DNA from: an uncultured Gemmiger sp.
GTDB taxonomy: Bacteria; Bacillota; Clostridia; Oscillospirales; Ruminococcaceae
DNA length: 5,676 nt
Direction of reading: 5' to 3'
Assembly (NCBI GenBank): GCA_959018215.1
Contig: CAUEKL010000152.1
Location: 1-5,676 of the forward strand
Below are positions 1-5,676 of the stretch, in pieces (the first letter of the stretch is position 1; every line of letters begins with the position of its first letter). Under the pieces are notes generated by a model. The model ran no database searches. It was not told where the DNA came from and was given only the letters and a program-made list of their open reading frames with translations. A program made the translations under genes and the position numbers.

Positions 1-24
1 AGTTTCAGCAAATAAGATTCCACC

Positions 25-33
25 AAAAGGGGA
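25..33 (+). promoter_or_regulatory. Ribosome binding site of aspS
   Basis: A purine-rich AAAAGGGGA lies 9 bases before the ATG at 43. It favours that ATG over the in-frame ATG at 52, which would be 18 bases away. No convincing -35/-10 pair can be seen in the 42 bases before the gene, so the promoter probably lies to the left of the window. Confidence 0.6.
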
Positions 34-42
34 TAGAGAGTT

Positions 43-1824
43 ATGGAAACGATGGGCAACCTGCGCCGCACCAACTACTGCGGCGAAGTCAGCCTGGCCG
101 ACGCGGGCAAGGAGATGACCGTCTGCGGTTCGATCGCCCGCGCCCGTGACAAGGGCGGCATCATCTTTGCCGACCTGCGGGATACCACCGGCATTCTGCA
201 GATGGTTTTTGACGAGGATACGCCGAAGGAGGTCTTCACAAAGGCGGAGACCCTCAAGAGCGAGTACGTGGTGATCTGCCGGGGCACTCTGCGGGAGCGC
301 GCCGCCAAGACCGACAAGATCGCCACCGGCGATGTGGAACTGTATGTGAGCGAACTGCGGGTGCTCAGCGAAGCCCAGACCCCGCCCTTCGAGATCCGCG
401 ACGGCATCAACGTCAACGATGACCTGCGCCTGCGCTACCGCTATCTGGACCTGCGCCGCCCGTCCATGCACGAGCCCATCGTCATGCGCTCCAAGATCTG
501 CCAGGTGGTGCGCAGCTACTTCTACGATCAGCATTTCTGCGAGATCGAGACCCCGACCCTGATCAAGTCCACCCCGGAAGGCGCCCGTGACTATCTGGTG
601 CCCAGCCGTGTGCAGCCCGGCCACTTCTACGCCCTGCCCCAGAGCCCCCAGCTGTACAAGCAGATCCTGATGCTGTCCGGCTTCGACCGCTATTTCCAGG
701 TCGCCCGTTGCTACCGGGACGAGGACCTGCGCGCCGACCGTCAGCCGGAGTTCACCCAGATCGATGAGGAACTGTCCTTCGTCACCGAGGACGATGTCAT
801 GACCATCAACGAGGGCCTCATCAAGCGTCTGTGGAAAGAGATCCTGAACATCGATGTGCCCACTCCCTTTGTGCGCATGCCCTGGGACGAGGCCATGAGC
901 CGCTTTGGTTCCGATAAGCCGGATACCCGCTTCGGCCTGGAGATCCAGGACGTGAGCAGCGTCTTTGCCGGTACCGACTTCAAGCCCTTCGCCGATGCCC
1001 TGGCCGCCGGCGGCACCATCCGTGCCATCAACGCCAAGGGCATGGCCGACCGCCTGACCCGCAAGAACATCGACAAGCTGGGCGAGGTCGCCAAGACCTA
1101 CGGCGCCAAGGGTCTGGCTTACAGCCGCCTGACTGCCGAGAGCACCTCCTCCAGCTTTGAAAAGTTCCTCACCGAGGAGGAGAAGGCCGCCCTGTACCAG
1201 GCTCTGAACGTGGAGACCGGGGACGTGCTGCTGCTGGTCAGCGACACCGACTGGGTCCGCGCCTGCACCGCCCTGGGCCAGGTCCGCCTGGAGATGGGCC
1301 GCAAGTACGAGCTCATCGACAAGGACGCCTTCAACTTCCTGTGGGTGGTGGACTTCCCCCTGTTCGAGTACAGCGAGCAGGAAGGCCGCTGGATGGCCAT
1401 GCACCATCCCTTCACCATGCCCAAGCCGGAAGACCTGGACAAGGTGGAGAGCGACCCCGGTGCCTGCCGTGCCCTGGCTTACGACATCGTGCTCAACGGT
1501 GTGGAGCTGGGCGGCGGTTCCATCCGTATCAACGACCCTGCCCTGCAGGACCGCATGTTCCGCGCCCTGGGCTTCACCGAGGAGAAGGCCCGCGCCAGCT
1601 TCGGCTTCCTGATGGATGCCTACAAGTACGGTGCGCCCCCGCATGGCGGTATGGCCTACGGCCTGGACCGTCTGGTCATGCTCATGCTGAAGAAAGATTC
1701 CATCCGGGATGTCATCGCCTTCCCCAAGGTGCAGAACGCCGGCGAACCCATGTCCGGTGCACCCGATGTGGTGGACCCCAAGCAGCTGCAGGACCTGTCC
1801 ATCGCTCTGGTGGACAACCACTGA
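43..1824 (+). CDS. aspS: Aspartate--tRNA ligase (AspRS), bacterial type
   Basis: This is the class II aminoacyl-tRNA synthetase that charges tRNA-Asp with aspartate using ATP in the cytoplasm. At 593 residues it has the usual full length for bacterial AspRS. In order it shows an N-terminal OB-fold anticodon-binding domain (about 10-110), the LRYRYLDLRRP entry to the catalytic core (130-140), the QSPQLYKQ segment (200-207) and motif 2 with YRDEDLRADRQPEFTQ (224-239). The bacterial GAD insertion follows (about 290-420), then HHPFTMP (454-460), the ATP/aspartate-site GVELGGGSIR (486-495) and motif 3 with GLDRLVMLM (540-548). Homologues start a few residues before the (R)TxYCG motif, so either Met1 or Met4 would fit; ribosome binding site spacing favours Met1. 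The OB-fold is slightly divergent: the common GWVxRRRDxG reads GSIARARDKG (29-38). Whether the enzyme charges only tRNA-Asp or also tRNA-Asn cannot be settled here. Identity is very secure from several invariant motifs. Confidence 0.98.
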   Translation: METMGNLRRTNYCGEVSLADAGKEMTVCGSIARARDKGGIIFADLRDTTGILQMVFDEDTPKEVFTKAETLKSEYVVICRGTLRERAAKTDKIATGDVELYVSELRVLSEAQTPPFEIRDGINVNDDLRLRYRYLDLRRPSMHEPIVMRSKICQVVRSYFYDQHFCEIETPTLIKSTPEGARDYLVPSRVQPGHFYALPQSPQLYKQILMLSGFDRYFQVARCYRDEDLRADRQPEFTQIDEELSFVTEDDVMTINEGLIKRLWKEILNIDVPTPFVRMPWDEAMSRFGSDKPDTRFGLEIQDVSSVFAGTDFKPFADALAAGGTIRAINAKGMADRLTRKNIDKLGEVAKTYGAKGLAYSRLTAESTSSSFEKFLTEEEKAALYQALNVETGDVLLLVSDTDWVRACTALGQVRLEMGRKYELIDKDAFNFLWVVDFPLFEYSEQEGRWMAMHHPFTMPKPEDLDKVESDPGACRALAYDIVLNGVELGGGSIRINDPALQDRMFRALGFTEEKARASFGFLMDAYKYGAPPHGGMAYGLDRLVMLMLKKDSIRDVIAFPKVQNAGEPMSGAPDVVDPKQLQDLSIALVDNH

Positions 1825-1840
1825 ACACAAACTGAATAAG

Positions 1841-1860
1841 GACCCGCCGCCGGGTGGGTT
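1841..1860 (+). other. Short GC-rich hairpin after aspS
   Basis: Bases 1841-1848 can pair with 1853-1860 around a GCCG loop, giving 8 bp of which two are G-U. It starts 16 bases past the aspS stop. No T tract follows, so it is not a standard terminator by itself. It may protect the mRNA 3' end or help the larger hairpin that follows directly. The pairing is seen by eye; its role is inference. Confidence 0.4.
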
Positions 1861-1866
1861 ATACAA

Positions 1867-1920
1867 AACGCTGGGCTTTGCGTCGTAGGCCATTGAAGAC
1901 GCGAAGCACCGGCGTTTTTT
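1867..1920 (+). terminator. Long intrinsic terminator (or attenuator) between aspS and the MATE gene
   Basis: AACGCTGG (1867-1874) pairs with CCGGCGTT (1909-1916). G1875 pairs with C1907, leaving A1908 bulged. CTTTGCGTC (1876-1884) pairs with GACGCGAAG (1898-1906). Together these give about 18 bp with two G-U pairs and a 13-base loop. A T6 run at 1915-1920 ends the structure, as expected for a Rho-independent terminator of aspS. The flanking ATACAAAA (1861-1868) can also pair, in a slipped register, with TTTTGTAT (1917-1924). Read on the minus strand the hairpin is followed by only four Ts, so it is best on the plus strand. It also sits in the 5' region of the MATE gene, so it could act as an attenuator for that gene. 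Confidence 0.7.
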
Positions 1921-1965
1921 GTATGTTTGGCCCGGCGCGGGGACAGACTGACATACAAAAGGAGG
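1917..1965 (+). promoter_or_regulatory. Competing stem plus ribosome binding site before the MATE gene
   Basis: TTTTGTATGT (1917-1926) is the exact reverse complement of ACATACAAAA (1951-1960), a 10-bp stem around a 24-base loop. The ribosome binding site GGAGG (1961-1965) begins on the next base, 7 bases before the ATG at 1973. Two more G-U pairs (1916 with 1961, 1915 with 1962) could pull the first Gs of GGAGG into the stem. The left arm is the T tract and tail of the upstream terminator, so the two structures cannot fully form together. The complementarity is seen directly; a regulatory role is inference. Confidence 0.45.
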
Positions 1966-1972
1966 CAAAACC

Positions 1973-3313
1973 ATGAACCATACAAATCCGACCCTGCGGG
2001 CCGAATTCGGCCGCTATGCGGTGCTCAGCGTGCTGGGCATGATGGCGGTGTCCTGCTACATTCTGGCGGATACCTTCTTTGTGGCCCAGGGCCTGGGCAG
2101 CGAGGGCCTGGCTGCGTTGAACCTGGCCATTCCCGTCTACAACGTCATCCACGGCATCGGCCTTTTGCTGGGCATGGGCGGGGCCACCCGCTTCTCGGTG
2201 CTCAAAAGCCAGAACGCCGCCCAGGAAGCCAAGGTGGTCTATACCCACACCCTGGGCATGGCCGCCGCTGCGGCGGTGGTGTTCGTGCTGGCCGGGCTTA
2301 CCGTTCCCGGCCCTCTGGCCGCCCTGCTGGGGGCCACCGGCACCGTCCACACCATGACCACCACCTACCTGCGGGTTCTGCTGATCTTTGCCCCGGCCTT
2401 CCTGCTCAATGACGTGCTGCAATGCTTCATGCGCAACGACGGTGCCCCCCAGCTGTCCATGGCTGCCACCGTCACCGGCAGCCTGGCCAACATCGTCATG
2501 GACTACATCTTCATCTTCCCCTTCGGGCTGGGCATCCTGGGCGCGGTGCTGGCCACCGGCGTGTCCCCGGTCATCGGCATCCTCATCCAGGCACCCCACT
2601 GGGCCAACCCCCACTGCGGCTTCCGCCCGGTGCCCTGCCGTCCCCAGCGCCGCACCGCCGCCCGCATTGCGGCGTTGGGCGTACCCTCTTTGCTGGAACA
2701 GCTCTCCGGGGCGGTGGTCATGGTCACCTTCAACTTCCTGATCCTGCGCCTGGCGGGCAATACCGGCGTGGCGGCCTACGGGGTGGTGGCCAACCTGTCG
2801 CTGGTGGTGCTGGCGGTGTATTCCGGCCTGGCCCAGGGCATGCAGCCGCTGGTCAGCCGGGCCTGGGGTCACGGACAGCGGCCCGACCTCTTCCGGCTGC
2901 TGCGCTACGCCCTGCTCAGCATGGCAGCGGTGACGGTGGTGGTGTATCTGGGCATCTTTGCGGGGGCCGGGACCATTGCCGGCATCTTCAACAGCGAGGC
3001 CGACCCCACCCTGCAGGCCATCGCGGTGCAGGGGCTGAAACTCTACTTCCTGGGAGCCCTCTTTGCCGGGGCCAACGTGATCCTGTCCATCTGGTTCACC
3101 TCGGTGGAGCGCCCGGCGCCCGCCCAGGCCATCTCGCTGCTGCGGGGGCTCTTCGTCATCGTGCCCGCCGCCCTGCTGCTGGCAGCCCTCTTCGGCATGC
3201 CGGGGGTGTGGCTGGCCTTCCCGGTGAGCGAGGCCCTGGTCAGCGCCGTGGGCTGCTTCCTCTTTTTCCGCAGCCGGGGCAGCCTGTATCCTCCCTCCCG
3301 GGAAACCCCGTAA
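1973..3313 (+). CDS. MATE-family multidrug/cation antiporter, MepA-like
   Basis: This is a 446-residue integral inner-membrane protein of the MATE family, whose members export cationic drugs and other organic compounds in exchange for Na+ or H+. Length and layout fit the family: about 12 hydrophobic segments in two halves joined by a basic cytoplasmic loop (about 207-232, CRPQRRTAARIAALG). Recognisable family segments are ADTFFVAQGLG (32-42), MRNDGAPQLSMAA (153-165), NIVMDYIFIFPFGLGILGA (173-191), SPVIGIL (198-204), the second-half QGMQPLVS (288-295) and VWLAFPVSE (412-420). These recall the MepA subgroup, which includes the Staphylococcus aureus efflux pump of that name. The start is clear: GGAGG lies 7 bases before this ATG. 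The gene is 148 bases downstream of aspS on the same strand with a terminator between, and it converges with the DUF4349 gene. No adjacent MarR-type regulator (such as MepR) is present. The actual substrate cannot be read from the sequence. Confidence 0.93.
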   Translation: MNHTNPTLRAEFGRYAVLSVLGMMAVSCYILADTFFVAQGLGSEGLAALNLAIPVYNVIHGIGLLLGMGGATRFSVLKSQNAAQEAKVVYTHTLGMAAAAAVVFVLAGLTVPGPLAALLGATGTVHTMTTTYLRVLLIFAPAFLLNDVLQCFMRNDGAPQLSMAATVTGSLANIVMDYIFIFPFGLGILGAVLATGVSPVIGILIQAPHWANPHCGFRPVPCRPQRRTAARIAALGVPSLLEQLSGAVVMVTFNFLILRLAGNTGVAAYGVVANLSLVVLAVYSGLAQGMQPLVSRAWGHGQRPDLFRLLRYALLSMAAVTVVVYLGIFAGAGTIAGIFNSEADPTLQAIAVQGLKLYFLGALFAGANVILSIWFTSVERPAPAQAISLLRGLFVIVPAALLLAALFGMPGVWLAFPVSEALVSAVGCFLFFRSRGSLYPPSRETP

Positions 3314-3321
3314 AAATGCAG

Positions 3322-3355
3322 AAAACGCCCCCGCGGCCGTGTGGCTGCGGGGGCG
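3322..3355 (-). terminator. Terminator between the convergent MATE and DUF4349 genes
   Basis: CGCCCCCGC (3326-3334) pairs perfectly with GCGGGGGCG (3347-3355). The inner bases 3335-3338 and 3343-3346 extend this to 13 bp with one G-U pair and a GTGT loop. On the minus strand the stem starts 20 bases past the DUF4349 stop and is followed at once by TTTT (3325-3322), with a second T run at 3316-3312, so it is a good intrinsic terminator for that gene. On the plus strand only a weak CTGCTGTTTG follows the stem. It may still serve the MATE mRNA, so the hairpin is probably shared. Confidence 0.75.
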
Positions 3356-3375
3356 CTGCTGTTTGTGGGGAAAAC

Positions 3376-4425
3376 TCAGTATTTGGGAGTGCCGCCATCC
3401 TGCGGGGGCGTTTTTTCCTCCTGCGTCGGGTCCGAAGTGGGGGTGACGGGGTAGGTGTAAGCGCTGCCCGGCTTGCGGGCGGCCTGTTTGGCGGCTTTCG
3501 CTTCCCGGCGGGCACGGCGGGCGGGCCGGGTGGCCAGCAGCACCGCGATGACCACCACCGCCAGCACCACCAGCGGCCAGGCATATACGATGGCCAGAAC
3601 CGTGCCCTGGATAAAGTCCACAAAGACTTCCCAGCCGTCCCCGAAGGCCCTGCCTACTTTTTCCCCGAAGGTGACGGGGGTCACCGGGGTCAGGGCGGCC
3701 ACCTCGTACAGGGAGATGTCCACGGTGGAGTAGCTGACCTGGTCGTCCATGGCCCGCAGCTGGCGGGTGTAGCTTTCGATCTCATACTGCACGTCCGAAA
3801 GCTGGCTTTCGATCTCCAGCAGATCGGCGGTGGTTTCTGCCTTTTCAGCCAGGGCGTTGAGCCGGTCCCGCTGGTTTTCCAGGGCAGCCAGCCGGGCTTC
3901 CACGTCCACATACCCGGCGGTGATGTCGTTGGCATCCTCGCTTACGTACCGCTGGCTGCCCGCCTGGGCGGCCGCTTCCAGAAAGGCCCGGTAGTGTTCC
4001 GCCGGCACCCGCACGGTGCAGCTCAGGCTGCGGTTCTGGTCCTCGGCGCTGCCGTTCTGGCTGCTGTGTTGCAGGTAGCCCCCCTGGGCGTCCACCGCAT
4101 TCATCAGGGCGGTGCGGGCGGCGTCGAAATCGGTGGCTTCCAGTTCCAGGCTGGCGGTGTAGATGATCTTGCGGGCGCTCTCGCTGGTGGCGCCCGGGTC
4201 CAGGGTCACGGCTCCGGCCCCGGCTCCCTCGGCGGCTTCGGCTCCATCGGCGGTGCTGCCGTTGGTCAGACCTTCTTCCGGCATGACAGCGGCCTCGGTG
4301 GATTCGGTGACATCGGCGGCAGCAAACTTGTCCCCGGCGGAAGCCCCGCAGGCGCTCAGGGAGAAAACAAGGGCCAGAGCGGTGAGGGCGGCGGCCAGCC
4401 GGGCGGAAAGGGTGGTGCGTTTCAT
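3376..4425 (-). CDS. DUF4349-family membrane lipoprotein
   Basis: This 349-residue envelope protein has unknown molecular function. It begins with a lipoprotein signal peptide: MKR, a hydrophobic stretch (about 8-22) and the lipobox LSAC with Cys26 as the predicted lipid-modified residue. An Ala/Gly/Glu-rich, probably disordered linker follows (27-80). The DUF4349 domain runs from about 83 (ARKIIYTASLELEATDF, 84-100) to about 302. It includes RVPAEHYRAFLE (139-150), a heptad-rich coiled coil (about 174-228) with VEARLAALENQRDRL, and the segment DQVSYSTVDISLYE (228-241). A membrane span (about 270-299) ends in a strongly basic stretch, RPARRARREAK, then a Pro/Thr-rich hydrophilic tail. The protein therefore appears anchored twice, by lipid at the front and a helix at the back. 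The longer reading frame (start at 4608) is rejected because it runs through the hisS terminator, while ATG 4425 has a perfect ribosome binding site and a signal peptide. The gene looks monocistronic. Confidence 0.88.
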   Translation of the reverse strand: MKRTTLSARLAAALTALALVFSLSACGASAGDKFAAADVTESTEAAVMPEEGLTNGSTADGAEAAEGAGAGAVTLDPGATSESARKIIYTASLELEATDFDAARTALMNAVDAQGGYLQHSSQNGSAEDQNRSLSCTVRVPAEHYRAFLEAAAQAGSQRYVSEDANDITAGYVDVEARLAALENQRDRLNALAEKAETTADLLEIESQLSDVQYEIESYTRQLRAMDDQVSYSTVDISLYEVAALTPVTPVTFGEKVGRAFGDGWEVFVDFIQGTVLAIVYAWPLVVLAVVVIAVLLATRPARRARREAKAAKQAARKPGSAYTYPVTPTSDPTQEEKTPPQDGGTPKY

Positions 4426-4461
4426 GGGATCTCCTCCTTTGCCGGGATCTCTTCTTCTGTC
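4426..4461 (-). repeat. 18-base tandem duplication covering the DUF4349 ribosome binding site
   Basis: The plus-strand bases 4426-4443 and 4444-4461 match at 14 of 18 positions, and all four differences are C/T transitions. Both copies begin GGGATCTC. On the minus strand, the copy next to the start codon carries AAAGGAGG; the distal copy carries the weaker AGAAGAAGAG. An old tandem duplication of the leader with drift in one copy would explain this. Confidence 0.5.
4433..4440 (-). promoter_or_regulatory. Ribosome binding site that sets the DUF4349 start
   Basis: AAAGGAGG on the minus strand (4440 down to 4433) lies 7 bases before the ATG whose first base is 4425. This near-perfect Shine-Dalgarno sequence, together with the signal peptide that follows, decides the start over the upstream in-frame ATG at 4608. 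Confidence 0.85.
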
Positions 4462-4464
4462 ACC

Positions 4465-4473
4465 AGTATAACA
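4465..4473 (-). promoter_or_regulatory. Extended -10 promoter candidate for the DUF4349 gene
   Basis: Read on the minus strand, 4473 down to 4465 is TGTTATACT, that is TGn followed by TATACT, an extended -10 element for the housekeeping sigma factor. It lies 39 bases before the start codon. No good -35 sits at the normal distance; TTGTAA (4498-4493) is about 22 bases away, which is too far. The element falls just after the hisS terminator, which fits an independent transcription unit. Confidence 0.5.
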
Positions 4474-4506
4474 CGGAAACCGCCGCCGCACGTTACAAAT
4501 TGATGC

Positions 4507-4546
4507 CAAAAATAAAGCGGGAACGCCATTTTTCGGCGTTCCCGCT
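4507..4546 (-). terminator. Intrinsic terminator of hisS
   Basis: AGCGGGAACGCC (4516-4527) and GGCGTTCCCGCT (4535-4546) form a perfect 12-bp stem with a 7-base loop. On the minus strand the stem is followed by TTTATTTTT (4515-4507). It starts 18 bases past the hisS stop codon. This is a textbook Rho-independent terminator for the minus strand; read on the plus strand only a short interrupted T run follows. Confidence 0.93.
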
Positions 4547-4564
4547 AAAGTTTTGTGTTGCTTT

Positions 4565-5676
4565 TCAGCCCTTTTGACCAAGGACCTTGATGTCCTCGTT
4601 GTCCGCAAAGGCCACGGCGTTGAACCCGGCGGCCTCCAGGGTGCCGAACTGCTTGCCCAGCTGCTTGGCCTGGGCCAGGACGGTCACGTCATAGTCGGCG
4701 CGCAGCCGCTCGGCCTTGGTGAGCACATCCGCAAAGTCGGCCTCGGGCAGGTAGAGCAGAGCCAGCTTGGGCTTGGCGCCGGGGATGGCGTAGCCCTGTT
4801 CCAGCAGAATGCCGCAGACACGCTCGAACCCGATGGAGAAGCCCACGGCGGGCACCGTCTGGCCGATGAACTTGCCCACCATGTTGTCGTACCGGCCGCC
4901 GCCGGCCACCGCGCCGGAGAACTGGGGGCAGGTGACCTCAAACACCATGCCGGTGTAGTAGCCCTGGCCGCGCACCAGGCTGGGGCAGTAGGCGATGCCG
5001 TAGCGCCCGGCGGCCAGCTTTTCGGCGGTGGACAGCACATACCGCAGGTCGGCGGTGAGCTCGGGGCCTTTCTCGCCGCAGGCGGCGGTGACGGCCTCCA
5101 GGCTGAAGTCGCCTCCGCGCAGGAAGGCGTCCAGGGCAGCGACGGCTTCGGCGGGGAAGCCCTTTTCCTCCAGCTCGCCCCGCACCCCGTCGGCACCGAT
5201 CTTGTCCATCTTGTCAAAGCTGATGCAGACCGAATCCAGGGTATCCTCCCCGAAGCCCATGCCGGCCAGCATGGCCCGCAGAATGCGGCGGTCGTTGATG
5301 TTCACCGTAAAGCCGGAGAAGCCGATGCGCAGCAGCGCCCGGGCGGTCACGTCGATGAGTTCCACCTCGGCGTTGGGGCTGGCGTCGCCCAGAATGTCGA
5401 TGTCGCACTGGACGAACTCCCGCAGGCGGCCCTTCTGGGGGCGCTCGGCCCGGTAGACCCGGTCGGTCTGGATGACCTTGAAGGGATGGGGCAGGGAATT
5501 GCGGTTGGCCGCGTAGTAGCGGGAGAGGGGCAGGGTCAGGTCGTACCGCAGGCCCATGTCCGAAAGCTGGGCCTCATCCCCGCTGCGCAGGGCGGCGGCC
5601 AGCTTGTCGCCCCGCTTGAGAACCTTGAAGATCAGGTTCAGGTTGTCGCCGCCGTCGCTCTTGTCCAGATTCTCCA
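4565..5676 (-). CDS. hisS: Histidine--tRNA ligase (HisRS), N-terminus outside the window
   Basis: This class II synthetase charges tRNA-His with histidine in the cytoplasm. About 370 codons are visible, and the frame stays open through the right edge. The visible part begins ENLDKSDGGDNLNLIFKVLK and reaches the first internal Met at 5557, so that Met is not the true start. I estimate that some 50 N-terminal residues, including motif 1, are missing. Numbering from Met 5557: the histidine-site loop LRYDLTLPLSRY (3-14), motif 2 with RAERPQKGRLREFVQCDIDI (36-55), the histidine signature LVRGQGYYTGMVFE (194-207), GGGRYD (219-224) and motif 3 with VGFSIGFERV (238-247). The anticodon-binding domain (about 262-330) follows and ends normally. 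The LRYDLT form, rather than the LRPEGT of Escherichia coli, marks the branch that also holds eukaryotic-like enzymes. The signature usually reads RGLDYY; here Leu-Asp is replaced by Gln-Gly. A HisZ-type paralogue is unlikely because the anticodon-binding domain is present. No frameshift is seen. Confidence 0.95.
   Translation of the reverse strand, partial: ENLDKSDGGDNLNLIFKVLKRGDKLAAALRSGDEAQLSDMGLRYDLTLPLSRYYAANRNSLPHPFKVIQTDRVYRAERPQKGRLREFVQCDIDILGDASPNAEVELIDVTARALLRIGFSGFTVNINDRRILRAMLAGMGFGEDTLDSVCISFDKMDKIGADGVRGELEEKGFPAEAVAALDAFLRGGDFSLEAVTAACGEKGPELTADLRYVLSTAEKLAAGRYGIAYCPSLVRGQGYYTGMVFEVTCPQFSGAVAGGGRYDNMVGKFIGQTVPAVGFSIGFERVCGILLEQGYAIPGAKPKLALLYLPEADFADVLTKAERLRADYDVTVLAQAKQLGKQFGTLEAAGFNAVAFADNEDIKVLGQKG

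Noticed and set aside
1841..1924. A possible T-box leader (GGGTGG-like string followed by a terminator hairpin)
   Set aside because: The conserved T-box core AGGGTGGNACCGCG is not present, there is no specifier stem, and the region follows aspS rather than preceding a synthetase or amino-acid gene.
1861..1960. A miniature transposable element suggested by repeated ATACAAAA arms
   Set aside because: The arms are only 8-10 bases long, there is no clear target-site duplication, and a terminator/regulatory reading explains the pairing better.
1859..2872. A 337-codon minus-strand open frame antisense to the MATE gene
   Set aside because: It is a low-complexity His/Gln/Gly-rich translation with no ribosome binding site or homology I recognise. 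It is a mirror of GC-rich codons in the transporter.
4180..4330. Repetitive GGCT/CGGC-rich stretch
   Set aside because: It is coding sequence for the Ala/Gly/Glu-rich linker of the DUF4349 lipoprotein, not a separate repeat element.
2422..4503. A 693-codon plus-strand open frame running across the MATE gene and antisense to the DUF4349 gene
   Set aside because: Its translation is Gly/Pro/His/Arg-rich without domain motifs, and it spans two genes with clear family identity on other frames. High GC with strong third-position bias leaves such frames open by chance.
4426..4608. N-terminal extension of the DUF4349 gene to ATG 4608
   Set aside because: It would cross the hisS stop and terminator and bury the signal peptide. 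The internal ATG at 4425 has a perfect ribosome binding site.

Overview
This window is a GC-rich, densely coded stretch of bacterial chromosome. It most likely comes from a Gram-positive member of the Clostridia, and the Oscillospiraceae/Ruminococcaceae gut anaerobes (Faecalibacterium/Subdoligranulum/Gemmiger type) are my best guess. The reasons are strong AGGAGG-type ribosome binding sites, a DUF4349 lipoprotein with a Gram-positive-style architecture, a MepA-like MATE transporter and a HisRS of the 'LRYDLT' type. The taxonomic call is inference from protein flavour, not from a search.

Layout: a complete aspartyl-tRNA synthetase gene (aspS, 43-1824, +) is followed by a 148-base gap rich in RNA structure, with a small hairpin, a long 18-bp stem-loop with a T6 tract, and a competing 10-bp stem that ends at the next ribosome binding site. 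Next is a complete MATE-family multidrug/cation antiporter gene (1973-3313, +). A GC-rich hairpin at 3326-3355 separates it from a convergent minus-strand gene for a DUF4349 membrane lipoprotein (3376-4425), which has its own extended -10 promoter candidate and a duplicated Shine-Dalgarno segment. Upstream of that, a strong intrinsic terminator (4507-4546) closes a minus-strand histidyl-tRNA synthetase gene (hisS, 4565 to beyond the right edge, N-terminus missing).

The two synthetases are translation housekeeping genes. The MATE exporter and the DUF4349 protein are cell-envelope proteins with no visible functional link to them. The four genes appear to be at least three transcription units: aspS with possible read-through into MATE, DUF4349 alone, and hisS from the right.

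I do not see a mobile element, CRISPR array, RNA gene, defence island or other clearly new multi-gene system. The points most worth a second look are the mutually exclusive RNA stems in front of the MATE gene, the doubly anchored DUF4349 protein, and atypical residues in both synthetases.
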